DNA of 64,000 nt from Stutzerimonas kunmingensis (GCF_900114065.1 NZ_FORS01000002.1:496001-560000), one strand, 5' to 3'. Positions 8,318 to 15,759 are shown, numbered from the stretch's first letter. The notes: generated from the sequence alone by a model not told the origin. Numbers and translations: made by a program.

Positions 8318-8725
8318 TCAGACCGTCAGCGCCGTAGCGGATGCCATGGCGGCGGTCGGGGTACGCCGTCGTGCGTGGTAGGCGCGAACGCCTGCACGCC
8401 AGTCGGCGGATTGCTCCGGTGCGAGATCCAGATAGGACAGCGGGCACGAGTAGTAGTACGGGTGCATGGATTCGTCCAGCGGCTTGTAGCCCCACTGGCC
8501 GCCGCTGCATTCGAGCAGATCGCAGCGGATGTAGCGCAGGGACTGACCCGGCGAGAGATCACGATGCACGCCTTCGACCTTGGCGGTCATTTCGACCACA
8601 GACCACAGCACGTTGCCGCGCAGGGTGTGGGCGATGACCTTGGCGCTGACGCGCTCGGTCTCCTGGGGTGCAACCAGTTCCGCGATCAGCTCGGATCGCG
8701 ATTGGGAAGAGAAATACCAGCCCAT
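8318..8725 (-). CDS. Hypothetical ICE cargo protein, 135 residues
   Basis: The start MGWYFSS is preceded by a strong AGGAGG; upstream in-frame codons lie inside leader copy 8 and are unlikely to be translated. Blocks include the N-terminal SQSRSELIAELVAPQET, a central strand pair (NVLWSVVEMTA) and PYYYSCPLSYLDLAP, followed by a basic helix. It is soluble. Proteins starting with a GWYF-type segment are common in this class of element in my memory, but I cannot name a function. Confidence 0.65.
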   Translation of the reverse strand: MGWYFSSQSRSELIAELVAPQETERVSAKVIAHTLRGNVLWSVVEMTAKVEGVHRDLSPGQSLRYIRCDLLECSGGQWGYKPLDESMHPYYYSCPLSYLDLAPEQSADWRAGVRAYHARRRTPTAAMASATALTV

Positions 8726-8743
8726 GAGAGGCCTCCTGGAAAG

Positions 8744-8788
8744 TGGAGCCGGAGGCCTCCCCATGGGGAAGACCCCCAGCGGGTGATG
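8744..8788 (-). repeat. Cargo leader element, copy 8
   Basis: On the minus strand CACCCGC precedes GGGGGTCTT, the inner hairpin TCCCCATGGGGA and a closing GGCCTCC arm. Confidence 0.75.
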
Positions 8789-8827
8789 AAAAGCCGCAAT
8801 TGCGGCGAAGGAACCTATGCTCTGCCC

Positions 8828-9169
8828 TTAGTCCCAGTCGTCATCGTCACGATCACAACCGGCCGGGCAGTAGCCGAACTCGATCCCGTGCGAGCAGCAG
8901 CCGTTCTCGGCGAGCCACTCCTGGGTTTCCTGCCGTTCGGCAGGTGTTGCGTAGTCCCATTCCTGGGCAGCGATTTCCAGTGCATGAACGCGCTGGCTCT
9001 CCGGCAACCGACTGACTTGCGCGTCGATCTCGGAACTGAAAAGCGTGACCCAGTGTTCCCAGGCTAGGCCGCAACCACGCTGGGCGTGCTCGGCAGCCGT
9101 CTTGCAGACAGCCTGCCACGCGGATTCGTCCAGCGTAGAACGGGGGGTATCGCAAGCGATGGTGGACAT
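8828..9169 (-). CDS. Hypothetical ICE cargo protein with Cys-rich acidic tail
   Basis: The 113-residue protein has a helical N-terminal two-thirds and a tail with CCSHGIEFGYCPAGC followed by DRDDDDWD. The Cys/His cluster could bind a metal such as zinc, which is inference. The start MSTIACD has GGAGGT upstream. Leader copy 9 precedes it. No named family recognised. An acidic end of this kind is sometimes used for protein-protein contact. Confidence 0.65.
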   Translation of the reverse strand: MSTIACDTPRSTLDESAWQAVCKTAAEHAQRGCGLAWEHWVTLFSSEIDAQVSRLPESQRVHALEIAAQEWDYATPAERQETQEWLAENGCCSHGIEFGYCPAGCDRDDDDWD

Positions 9170-9190
9170 GATGGAGACCTCCAGAAAAAT

Positions 9191-9234
9191 GCCGGAGCAT
9201 CCCCCGCATGGGGAAGGAACCCCGGCGGGTGGAT
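9191..9234 (-). repeat. Cargo leader element, copy 9
   Basis: On the minus strand CCACCCGCC precedes GGGGTTCC, the inner hairpin CCCC, ATGC, GGGG and the closing arm GGATGCTCC. Close to the consensus. Confidence 0.8.
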
Positions 9235-9263
9235 GAAGAACACCGCGGATGCGGTGCTTGCGA

Positions 9264-9953
9264 TCACGCAGGTTCCAGTGCGGCCTGACGGCTCCACTCC
9301 TGCGTCTGGTACTGGTGCCTGTAGCCCAACTCGCCCAGACGGGCGACCTGCGCGCGCAACGTGCGACGGTCAATGGTCGAATCCAGTCGGACGGATTCGC
9401 CCAGCGGCCACAGGATGCCGAACAGTACGGCGTCGCCATCTTCGGCGCTGCCGGTGGCAGCAGCCGCAGTGGGCGTCGGCGCATCCACACCGAAGGGCGT
9501 GGTATCGACCAGCGGGTCCGCAGATGCCTGCACGGGTGCGGGCTTCGCGGGTTTGGACGTTCTGGCGGGCTTGGCCGGCGTTGCCGCTGGCTGCGCTCCC
9601 AACTCTTCATCGAGCGGATCGATTTCCTGGGTGGCGAAGCTGCGGGCCTCGTCACGGCTCAGTTTTTCGATGCCGTTGAGCGTCATGCCATCGAGGTTGG
9701 CGCGGACTTCAAACCGCGCGCCACCCGCGACCGGATAGGACTTCGCGAAGATGTAGCGGATGACGAACTCCCCGTCGTACTTGCCTTCGGGGTACTGCTC
9801 CAGTTCCGCGTCCTTGACGGCGAACTCGCCGATGGGGGTGGTCAGGCGACCGACCGTGAACGGGCCGTTCTTGCCGCGGATGGTCCGCAATGTGAGCTGA
9901 CCCGGGACGACGATGGGCAGGACTGATCTCGCAGGTGCCGATGTGGCTGCCAT
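9264..9953 (-). CDS. DUF3275-family ICE protein
   Basis: The 229-residue protein has an N-terminal beta-rich domain (about 10-110) containing GPFTVGRLTTPIGEFAVKD and GKYDGEFVIRYIF, which fits my recollection of DUF3275. A Pro/Ala/Lys-rich disordered linker (about 125-165) joins it to a C-terminal helical segment with LRAQVARLGELGYR. The family is confined to ICEs and genomic islands and has no known activity. Start ATG has AAGGAG 8 nt upstream. A terminator-like hairpin (9986-10001) separates it from the DUF3577 gene. Confidence 0.7.
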   Translation of the reverse strand: MAATSAPARSVLPIVVPGQLTLRTIRGKNGPFTVGRLTTPIGEFAVKDAELEQYPEGKYDGEFVIRYIFAKSYPVAGGARFEVRANLDGMTLNGIEKLSRDEARSFATQEIDPLDEELGAQPAATPAKPARTSKPAKPAPVQASADPLVDTTPFGVDAPTPTAAAATGSAEDGDAVLFGILWPLGESVRLDSTIDRRTLRAQVARLGELGYRHQYQTQEWSRQAALEPA

Positions 9954-9985
9954 GATGGTTCTCCTTGGGAAATAGGAAAAAGCAA

Positions 9986-10001
9986 GGCCCCGTGAGGGGC
10001 C
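9986..10001 (-). terminator. Hairpin with T-run between DUF3577 and DUF3275 genes
   Basis: On the minus strand GGCCCC, TCAC, GGGGCC is followed by TTGCTTTTTCC. It could partly terminate DUF3577 transcription or act as an attenuator for DUF3275. Confidence 0.6.
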
Positions 10002-10009
10002 ATGCCGGA

Positions 10010-10927
10010 TCAGAACGACTCGGCCATCGCCGGCTCCTGCTCCTCGACTTCTTCTGCGGGCTCGCGCTCGGCGGGCTCGACAGGTTGGTCGGCAGCGGTG
10101 TCGGCGGCAACCTCGGCTTCGGGCGCGGGTGCGTCCTCGGCTTGCGGCGCTTCGGCTTGCGCCTGGCTCGGCGAATAGACTGTCTTGCCGTCGATCTTGA
10201 TGAGACCGATGTGGATCAGCGTCGATTCCAGGCTCGCTCCCGGTTCCCCGGCGCGCTCGCCCTTGGTGCGGATGTACGGATCGATCTTCATGTCGTTCAA
10301 CTTGAAGCCGATCAGCACCTTTCGGTCCCCTTCGATGGCCTGCACGCACCGGCGAACCAGGTGCTCGGCCTCGGGGGTGGCGACGATGGTGTCGATGTAC
10401 CGATATTCCGGTTCACCGACAGGCCCGGCCAGTGCCGCGACGCAGCACGACAGGAACGGATCGCCATCCTTGGGGGTGACGTCCTTCGGACGGCTGAGGT
10501 AGCCGATGCCGCGCGTGATCAGCTCGTGCTGCCTGATCGAAGCCAGTTCGGCCCGGTCAAGCGGCTCGGCCTTGAGCAGACGCGCCTTGAGACTGGCGCC
10601 CGGCTTGCCGGCGTGCTCGCCCTTGTCGCGGATGTACGCATCGCCCCAGAGGTCTCCGAGGCGGAAGCGCACCAGCGGGCGCTGCTTGGGATCGTCAACG
10701 CCGATGTAGCGCTCGACCAGCTTCTTGGCATCCGCACCGGACACCTTGACGTCGAAATAGCGGTAGGTCGGGTCCTTGGCGGAACCGACCAGCGCGGCGA
10801 TGGTGCATGCCAGGAAGGGCTGCGCGCGGCGGCCGCCCCGGACGGGAACCTCGCGAGCACGCTGGATATATCCGATGCCCGAGGTGTGGATGTCGAAATA
10901 CGATTTCTCGTTGGACGTGGTGTTCAT
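10010..10927 (-). CDS. DUF3577 (STY4534-type) ICE protein with duplicated domain
   Basis: The 305-residue protein contains two copies of one domain. Copy 1 (about 8-120) has SGIGYIQRAREVPVRGG, PFLACTIAALVG and DAYIRDKGEHAGKPGASLKARLL. Copy 2 (about 132-245) has RGIGYLSRPKDVTPKDG, PFLSCCVAALAG and DPYIRTKGERAGEPGASLESTLI. The last 55 residues are acidic and low complexity. DUF3577 proteins are annotated as ICE replication-associated (STY4534 family) with no biochemical proof. The start MNTTSNEK follows GGAGATTC. It is the first gene after leader copy 10 and class-2 repeat copy B. Confidence 0.75.
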   Translation of the reverse strand: MNTTSNEKSYFDIHTSGIGYIQRAREVPVRGGRRAQPFLACTIAALVGSAKDPTYRYFDVKVSGADAKKLVERYIGVDDPKQRPLVRFRLGDLWGDAYIRDKGEHAGKPGASLKARLLKAEPLDRAELASIRQHELITRGIGYLSRPKDVTPKDGDPFLSCCVAALAGPVGEPEYRYIDTIVATPEAEHLVRRCVQAIEGDRKVLIGFKLNDMKIDPYIRTKGERAGEPGASLESTLIHIGLIKIDGKTVYSPSQAQAEAPQAEDAPAPEAEVAADTAADQPVEPAEREPAEEVEEQEPAMAESF

Positions 10928-10950
10928 GGTGAATCTCCATAGGGATGAAG

Positions 10951-11005
10951 CGGAGACACACCGGCCCACGCATGCGGGGAAAGGTGCGTAACCCCGCGGT
11001 GGGTT
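10951..11005 (-). repeat. Cargo leader element, copy 10
   Basis: On the minus strand AACCCACCGC precedes outer arms (ACGCACC with GGTGTGT) and an inner CCCCGCATGCGTGGG hairpin. The only other sequence up to 11189 is the class-2 repeat. Confidence 0.75.
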
Positions 11006-11095
11006 GATAAGGCGAAAGCATCCGCCACCAAGATTGGTGGCCGCTCGCGGACGGATGCGGTGCGAGCTGGGTGATCAACGCGGTGGAACCGCGCC

Positions 11096-11152
11096 GTAGC
11101 CTTGAAGATCGTGGCTACCTGGGATGCTGCTGACGGCTGTCAGCGAGGCATG
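11096..11152 (-). repeat. Class-2 intergenic repeat, copy B
   Basis: Two hairpins in tandem (plus strand): GTAGCC..GGCTAC (11-nt loop) and GCTGACGGCTGTCAGC, ending in CATGGGGGCA. It has the same two-stem order as the copies at 14268 and 16536 with compensatory changes in the stems. Confidence 0.65.
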
Positions 11153-11189
11153 GGGGCAGCATGGGCGGGGTTCGCGCGCGCGGCAGCAA

Positions 11190-11699
11190 TCAATCGGCAT
11201 CCGGGCGCTTCCCTTTGTCCGCGCCGCTTGGCGCCTGCCACAGGCACTTGGGGCCGCGCAGGTGCTCGGGGGTGTCGGTGCGGGGACGGCTGGGGCGGCT
11301 CCAGGCACCGCCGCCGCGCATGCCGACCAGCCGCCAGCCGGCGGCGCGCAGGCTGGCACCGCCTTCCTCGGGCAAGGTGTAGGTGATCAGCCGCGTGTAG
11401 CCCAAGGCCTTGGCCGCCTTCCAGGCCGCGCTGTAGAGCTTGCTGCAGGCGTTCGGTGCGCCATTGGTGCAGAGCCTAGTGACTTCGAGCGTCCAGCTAT
11501 GGTCCAGGTGGCGGGCGACCGGGCGACCGACGATGGCCACGCCGCAGATGCCGTCGCTGCCGGACAGCGCGACCGCGATGGCGAACTTCGCCCCTTGAAC
11601 CGGCCGGTGGTGGCGGTGGTGCTCCTGCACGAAGGCATTGGCACAGCGCAAGGACACCGGCAGCAGTTGCAGCGATGGCGAAGTCGATGGCCCGCCCAT
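11190..11699 (-). CDS. XF1762-family protein (acetyltransferase-like fold)
   Basis: The 169-residue protein contains ANAFVQEHHRHHRPVQGAKF, VAIVGRPVARHLD, WTLEVTRLCTNGAPNACS, LYSAAWKAAKALGY and SLRAAGWRLVG. These match what I recall of the XF1762 family, small island proteins with a GNAT-like core. Acetyl-CoA binding is not demonstrated by any clear P-loop here. The ATG is 5 nt after the stop of the PAPS-reductase C-terminal fragment, so the two were one operon before the inversion upstream broke the first gene. No strong ribosome site is visible, consistent with translational coupling. Confidence 0.7.
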   Translation of the reverse strand: MGGPSTSPSLQLLPVSLRCANAFVQEHHRHHRPVQGAKFAIAVALSGSDGICGVAIVGRPVARHLDHSWTLEVTRLCTNGAPNACSKLYSAAWKAAKALGYTRLITYTLPEEGGASLRAAGWRLVGMRGGGAWSRPSRPRTDTPEHLRGPKCLWQAPSGADKGKRPDAD

Positions 11700-11704
11700 G
11701 TGCG

Positions 11705-12276
11705 TCAATCGCCGCAGAAGCAGGCGATCGGTTCCTCGGCGGTGTCGAACAGATCGCCCTGGTCGGCGGCGAAGCGTGCCAGGTCGGCGTAGCTCGGGCC
11801 ATCGGCGCGAAACCGGGCGCCGCTGGGCTTGCTCGCCAGGTTCAGCGACTCCATGCGAACCCACCACACGGCGGCCTCGGGCCGCGCCTTGATGAGGGCC
11901 AGGCGCTGCCCGCGCGGCTTCAGGAAACACAGGTCGCAGTTGCCTTCGAGCGTGCGCCCGTTGACCGTCAGCAGGTCGAGGTCGAACGGCTGCGCCTGCC
12001 AGAAGGTGCCCACGTCGCGCACGGTGACGCCGGCGTCCGCCAGCGGCATGCACATGGTCTCGTGGGTCGATTCGGTGGAATGGCCGCGCGCGCGAATCTT
12101 GGCGACGCGGCGCTGCTCGTCGGCGCGGATGCCGATCATCTGGTCCCAGTCCGTCCAGCCCAGATGCCGCAGGTAGCCGTGCATCGGGCGAATCTTCAGG
12201 CTGGTCGTGCAGCCGCGCGCGACGGGGTTGGGCAGGTACTGGCGCTTGCGGATCAGAGCCTCGAACGGCTCGCCCT
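11705..12276 (-). pseudogene. C-terminal part of a PAPS-reductase-like gene, separated by inversion
   Basis: Read on the minus strand this frame gives QGEPFEALIRKRQYLPNP, GCTTSLKIRPMH, DWDQMIGIRADEQRRVAKI, CDLCFLKPRGQ and ends PIACFCGD. That is the C-terminal two-thirds of a phosphoadenosine-phosphosulfate-reductase-fold protein found in mobile elements. Its N-terminus is missing upstream on this strand; the missing part lies on the opposite strand at 12401-12671. The open frame continues upstream only into antisense of that fragment, so the encoded protein would be a nonsense chimera. The break is at about 12276/12277. Confidence 0.75.
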
Positions 12277-12362
12277 GGCGCCCTTCATGGGGGCTTTCTT
12301 TTCTCCGCACCGCGGCCATTGCTGCGTGTGCGCGCTCGTCTCCGGCCGCCTTGGCCCGCCTC

Positions 12363-12386
12363 GTCGGCATGCCCGCCGACATGCCC
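12363..12386 (+). repeat. Partial class-2 repeat, copy D (inside inverted segment)
   Basis: GTCGGC, ATGCCC, GCCGAC, ATGCCC on the plus strand corresponds to the GTCGGC..GCCGACACATGCCC part of copy A, which lies on the minus strand. The opposite orientation agrees with inversion of this segment. Confidence 0.5.
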
Positions 12387-12400
12387 ACGGAGACGACCGC

Positions 12401-12671
12401 ATGCACGACCCGTTCAAGATCACTCAACCGACTTGCATCAGCTTCTCGGGCGGGCGCACCAGTGCCTACATGCTCTGGCGCGTATTGCAGGCCAATGGCG
12501 GCCTGCCTGCCGACACCGTGGTCTGCTTCGCCAACACCGGCAAGGAAGTGGAAGCGACCCTGCGCTTCGTGCGGGACTGCGCTGCGCACTGGCAGGTGCC
12601 GATCCACTGGCTGGAATACCTGTCCATCGAGCCGGGCTTCACGCTGCTGGACTTCGACCGGGCCAGCCGCC
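12401..12671 (+). pseudogene. N-terminal part of a PAPS-reductase-like gene, separated by inversion
   Basis: The plus-strand frame starts MHDPFKITQPTCISFSGG and continues RTSAYMLWRVL, VCFANTGKEVEATLRFVRD and PIHWLEYLS, ending FDRASRR. SGGRTSAYM is the pyrophosphate-binding P-loop of the PAPS-reductase / PP-loop ATPase fold and FANTGKE is the second conserved block. After 12671 the frame runs on antisense through the DUF3085 gene, giving no recognisable protein. A GGAG lies 10 nt before the ATG, so the fragment keeps its own translation signal. Confidence 0.75.
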
Positions 12672-12694
12672 GTGAGGGGACGGCAGTAGCCGCG

Positions 12695-13048
12695 CTACGC
12701 CGATGGCACCACCTCCAGCGACAGGTGCGTCGTGGTGGCGGACAGCATCAGATCGTCCGTGCCGTGCAGGATGCGTGCGAAGACGCCTTCCTTCGGGTCG
12801 AAGAATTCGCCGAAGTCGTCGCCGCCCAGCTCGGCGCGCGCCAGCTCCCACCAGTCGTCAAACGGGTCGGTATCCGGGTTGCAGCCGACGGCATAGGCCA
12901 GCAGCTTCACGCGGCCATCGGGACGGCGCTCTCCCTGCTCGGCGAGGAAGTACACGCCCTGGTCCTTGGCGAGGACGACGCGGCATTGGTTGGCGACGGC
13001 CTCGGCCAGCACGGGGCGCAGGTCGCTGCCTTTGAATCGAAGTGACAT
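12695..13048 (-). CDS. DUF3085-family ICE protein
   Basis: The 117-residue protein has the block YAVGCNPDTDPFDDWWELARAELGGDD (about residues 53-79), which I recognise as the signature of DUF3085, with the N-terminal MSLRFKGSDLRPVLAEAV and DQGVYFLAEQG before it. The family is found in proteobacterial ICEs and islands and has no known activity. Start ATG is preceded by AGGAGATG. A terminator-like hairpin with a run of seven T (13062-13096) lies between this gene and 13127-13345, so it may be attenuated or have its own promoter. Confidence 0.75.
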   Translation of the reverse strand: MSLRFKGSDLRPVLAEAVANQCRVVLAKDQGVYFLAEQGERRPDGRVKLLAYAVGCNPDTDPFDDWWELARAELGGDDFGEFFDPKEGVFARILHGTDDLMLSATTTHLSLEVVPSA

Positions 13049-13061
13049 GGTTCATCTCCTG

Positions 13062-13096
13062 AAAAAAAGGCCCTCCACCCGAACGGATGAAAGGCC
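13062..13096 (-). terminator. Intrinsic terminator or attenuator upstream of the DUF3085 gene
   Basis: On the minus strand a 12-pair stem GGCCTTTCATCC, GTTC, GGGTGGAGGGCC is followed by TTTTTTT. The inner CATCC..GGGTGG part resembles the cargo leader, so it may be a leader copy that evolved into a terminator. Confidence 0.7.
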
Positions 13097-13126
13097 TATG
13101 GGGCAAGTCGCCGGTAGGCTGCGGAC

Positions 13127-13345
13127 TCAGCCGTAGTGCTGCCGGGCTTCCTGCCACGGGACGAAGCGCGTATCCCGACCGACTGCGACCGGAATCTCTG
13201 CGTACAAGGCTTCTTCGAGCGAGAAGCGCGTCGCCTGGTCGAACTGGACCCAGCCGAACTCGTTGGACCAGAAACCGGCGCTGTCGCTGGTGGCCGACTC
13301 GTTGGGCGAATACACCACCCAGCAGTCATTTGCCTTGGACGTCAT
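13127..13345 (-). CDS. Hypothetical ICE cargo protein, 72 residues
   Basis: A small protein beginning MTSKANDCWVVYSPNES, with FWSNEFGWVQFDQATRF and a C-terminal helix. Its ATG overlaps the TGA of the upstream gene (13342-14151), so the two are coupled. The WVVYSPNESA and GFWSNEFGWV segments suggest a small beta-sheet domain. No family recognised. Confidence 0.6.
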   Translation of the reverse strand: MTSKANDCWVVYSPNESATSDSAGFWSNEFGWVQFDQATRFSLEEALYAEIPVAVGRDTRFVPWQEARQHYG

Positions 13346-14151
13346 GCTGCAACCGCCTGGCGTCGCCGGTTGGCCTTGGCGTTGATCACGCTCACGTCGA
13401 TCAGGCGCCAGCGCCCGTCGTCGATAAGCCGCTCCAGTACGTCACCGAGCATGTCGAAATACACCTCGTCGTGCCGATCGAGTTCACCGTCGCGGCGCAG
13501 CTCCACCACGTAGGTGTCGCCCGCGCGGTCGTACAGGATCGTCACCCGGCCCTCGAACTTCGTGGTCGAAACCGTGAAGCTGATTGCCGGAGGCGTTTCG
13601 ATGATCTTGGACGGCGTGGGATCGACCCAGGTGAAGTCGCGGGCGCCCGCATCGACCAGCATGTGAGTGATGCGACGGAACCCGTCGGGTGCTGGCATTT
13701 CTTCCAACTGCTGGATGAGCTGGCCCAACTCCAGGCACTCTGGCTCGGGGATGGGCAGCTTGGCCGGTGCGGAGCCGAGGATGTGCGTCTTGACGGTGTA
13801 GGGAGTGCCATCGGACGTCATCTCCGTGCGCTCTTCCGGGGTGTCCGCACGCAGGCCGTCGAAGCGGCGGCGGGCATACGGTTGGACATGCACCTTGGCG
13901 CCTTCGCTGGGAACGATGGATACCAGGCTGGGATCGAGTACCGCGAACTCGCTGGGCTTGAGCTTGACGACGATGGCGTTGTCGTTGGCCGCGACCACCT
14001 TGCCGTTGAAGGGCTGGGGATCGATGACGAAGCCCAGTGTCGAGGACTGCGGCTGATCATCGAACACACGGTACTTGAACGACCGCACGTTGCGGGGCAC
14101 ATGGCCTGCGACAAGCGAAGGCATCAGGGTCTTGATGAGAGAGCGATCCAT
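13342..14151 (-). CDS. Hypothetical ICE cargo protein, 269 residues
   Basis: The start MDRSLIKTLMPSLVAGHVP is fixed by AAGGAG 9 nt upstream. The N-terminal half is beta-rich (YRVFDDQ, LGFVIDPQPFNGKVVAANDNAIVVKL), a pattern that fits a small barrel such as a KOW/SH3-like fold. The C-terminal half has a conserved acidic helix pair and ITILYDRAGDTYVVELRRDGE. It is soluble. Leader copy 11 and class-2 repeat copy A lie upstream. It resembles proteins that recur next to the 14436-14714 type gene in related elements as far as I recall, but the function is unknown. Confidence 0.65.
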   Translation of the reverse strand: MDRSLIKTLMPSLVAGHVPRNVRSFKYRVFDDQPQSSTLGFVIDPQPFNGKVVAANDNAIVVKLKPSEFAVLDPSLVSIVPSEGAKVHVQPYARRRFDGLRADTPEERTEMTSDGTPYTVKTHILGSAPAKLPIPEPECLELGQLIQQLEEMPAPDGFRRITHMLVDAGARDFTWVDPTPSKIIETPPAISFTVSTTKFEGRVTILYDRAGDTYVVELRRDGELDRHDEVYFDMLGDVLERLIDDGRWRLIDVSVINAKANRRRQAVAA

Positions 14152-14172
14152 GGGAATCTCCTTGGGGAAGAA

Positions 14173-14218
14173 CAAGGGAATCCCGGCCCGCAAGGGAGAG
14201 ACCCCTTGTGGGTGGATG
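14173..14218 (-). repeat. Cargo leader element, copy 11
   Basis: On the minus strand CCACCCAC precedes outer arms AAGGGG with TCCCTT enclosing TCTC..CCGGGA and an inner CCC..GGG hairpin, then CCCCAAGGAG. Confidence 0.75.
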
Positions 14219-14267
14219 GACGCGGTACGTCCACAGGAAAAAACGACCAGCACGGTTTTCCGCACTT

Positions 14268-14322
14268 GCAGCCTCGAAGGTCTCGGCTGCCTGGGCATGT
14301 GTCGGCAACGCCGACGAACATG
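14268..14322 (-). repeat. Class-2 intergenic repeat, copy A
   Basis: Plus strand: GCAGCC..GGCTGC (about 11-nt loop) then GTGTCGGCAACGCCGAC, ending in CATGGGGGCA. It lies in the 284-bp gap before 13342-14151; the remainder of that gap holds leader copy 11 and no gene. Confidence 0.65.
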
Positions 14323-14435
14323 GGGGCAAGGATGGCCCTGGGCCGGGCTACCCGCCCGCATGAAACGGCACTTCGCCGCACCCGGTTTTCCTGCGCTGCG
14401 GGCAAGAAGAAGCCCCTCGAAAGGGGCTGGTTGGG

Positions 14436-14714
14436 TCAGGCTTCGTACACGAAGTAGTGCTCGCGCTGACGCGGGAAGAACACATGCTTCCACGTGTCGC
14501 CGCTGGTGTTGCCACCGTCGAAGACGACCATCTCGTAGTCGTCAATGTCGGTGTCCACCAAGTCGGCGCCGGCGATATGGCGCATGTGCAGCGTGCCGTG
14601 CGTGCGCTCGAATACCAGGATCTGGCCGATGGCGTCGTCCTGGCCCATGGCGTTGACGCAGGCTCCAAGCTGGTGCTCGAAGTCGGGTGCGCGTGAGATG
14701 AGGTCGGGGAACAT
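14436..14714 (-). CDS. Hypothetical ICE cargo protein, 92 residues
   Basis: A small acidic protein starting MFPDLISRAPDFE with a beta-rich core (HMRHIAGADLVD, DDYEMVVFDGGNT) and a C-terminal aromatic strand (KHVFFPRQREHYFVYEA). AGGAG lies 5 nt before the ATG. A separate stem-loop at 14722-14760 precedes it (arms near GCCGGCCCG and CGGGCTGGT), which differs from the main leader type. No family recognised. Confidence 0.6.
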   Translation of the reverse strand: MFPDLISRAPDFEHQLGACVNAMGQDDAIGQILVFERTHGTLHMRHIAGADLVDTDIDDYEMVVFDGGNTSGDTWKHVFFPRQREHYFVYEA

Positions 14715-14810
14715 GAGGTTGCTCCTATGAAAATGGACCAGCCCGGCTCCTGGCGGGAGACGGGCCGGCTTGGGGGAGACAAAGAGGAAGGTTGGCGCGT
14801 CGTGCGGCTG

Positions 14811-15548
14811 CTAGGACTCGGCCAGTGGCAGGCCCAGCAGCGCGGGTGCGTCGGCGTCGAGGATCAGGATGCGCACATCGGCCCGGCCAGCCAGATCAAG
14901 GATGTTCGCCAGATCATCCGGCATGCCCTTGTTCCGATGCTCCTGTCGAAGCTGCTCGGCGGTGATGCCTTCGGCGTGCTCCAGGTTCTGGTCCGTCCAG
15001 GGCGTGGAAATCAGCTTGACGCCGATCGCCGGGCTGTACGGCACCCGGAATGCAACGAAGAGAAAGGCCTCCGGCGTGGCGAGGTCCGCCAGGTTGGCGA
15101 GGTAGTGCCAGGTATCGACGGTGATGTGCTCACGGCTGATTTCCCAGCACCGACTGTAATTGCCGGTCTCGAAACTCAGGCGCTGCACGGCTTCCCGCGC
15201 GGCCTCGGCCGAATAGGCATCACCGACGTGGACTGGGCGGCCGTCGAAGTCCTCGCCATGGATGGCATAGACCACGGCTCCGATCACGCCTTCGCCGCTG
15301 ACGCCTTCACCGGCATCGCATTCGGCCAGTACCTCGGCGCTCACGGCTTCGCGGCCATTGCTGACCACGGCGAAATCGCTGGCGACGATGCAGGACGATG
15401 AAACCAGTTCCTCGTCGGAGAGGTGTTGCTGGCTCGCATGGATGTTGCGCCAGACATGCGGGCTTCCGTCCTCGTAGCTGATGCACAGCGTGCGGACGAT
15501 TTTCAGATTCCAGTAGCCGCGAAGAAAGGGATTAGGTTTCTGAGACAT
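14811..15548 (-). CDS. Hypothetical ICE cargo protein, 245 residues
   Basis: The N-terminal part contains WNLKIVRTLCISYEDGSPHVW. A central region has helices around AYSAEAAREAVQRLSFETG, and the C-terminus has ADVRILILDADAPALLGLPL. The C-terminal segment reminds me of DUF5983-type island proteins, but this is weak. It is soluble with no motif for a known activity. GGAGAG precedes MSQKPNP and leader copy 12 precedes that. Confidence 0.6.
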   Translation of the reverse strand: MSQKPNPFLRGYWNLKIVRTLCISYEDGSPHVWRNIHASQQHLSDEELVSSSCIVASDFAVVSNGREAVSAEVLAECDAGEGVSGEGVIGAVVYAIHGEDFDGRPVHVGDAYSAEAAREAVQRLSFETGNYSRCWEISREHITVDTWHYLANLADLATPEAFLFVAFRVPYSPAIGVKLISTPWTDQNLEHAEGITAEQLRQEHRNKGMPDDLANILDLAGRADVRILILDADAPALLGLPLAES

Positions 15549-15571
15549 GGGAACTCTCCAGATTGAATAAT

Positions 15572-15613
15572 GGAGCCAATTCCCGCCACCGGGAATTGGA
15601 CCCGGTGGGTTGA
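15572..15613 (-). repeat. Cargo leader element, copy 12
   Basis: On the minus strand CAACCCACCGGGT precedes a perfect ten-pair stem CCAATTCCCG, GTGG, CGGGAATTGG. Confidence 0.8.
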
Positions 15614-15685
15614 AAAATGGAAAAAGTGTCAGGCAGCGCCGACCATGGCGTTGTCAGCACTGCTCTGGACTACGGGAAATAAAAT

Positions 15686-15732
15686 GAGGGGCACGGCCTC
15701 GTGGGCGCATGCCCCTCGTGGGGAGTGAACGA
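15686..15732 (-). repeat. Orphan cargo leader element, copy 13
   Basis: On the minus strand CACTCCCC precedes arms GAGGGGCATG and CGTGCCCCTC around GCCCACGAGGC. No gene follows: the next ATG opens a five-codon frame (MVGAA) and then copy 12 begins. This looks like the leader of a deleted gene. Confidence 0.7.
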
Positions 15733-15759
15733 AGACGTGGTGGTGTGCCGGAGACCGGA

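Larger units (their letters stand above)
12277..12671. other. Inverted 395-bp segment splitting the PAPS-reductase-like gene
   Basis: Reverse-complementing 12277-12671 in place restores one continuous minus-strand frame. The end of the N-terminal fragment (GACCGGGCCAGCCGCC) then joins AGGGCGAGCCGTTC of the C-terminal fragment and reads FDRASRQGEPFEAL. The segment ends are a 4-bp inverted repeat, GGCG (12277-12280) and CGCC (12668-12671). The segment also carries the gene's own ribosome site and part of a class-2 repeat. Confidence 0.7.

Noticed and set aside
11675-13045. A 456-codon plus-strand open frame that includes the PAPS-reductase N-terminus
   Set aside because: After 12671 it is antisense to the DUF3085 gene and before 12401 antisense to the C-terminal fragment. 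It is open only because of high GC and the inversion; only 12401-12671 is meaningful.
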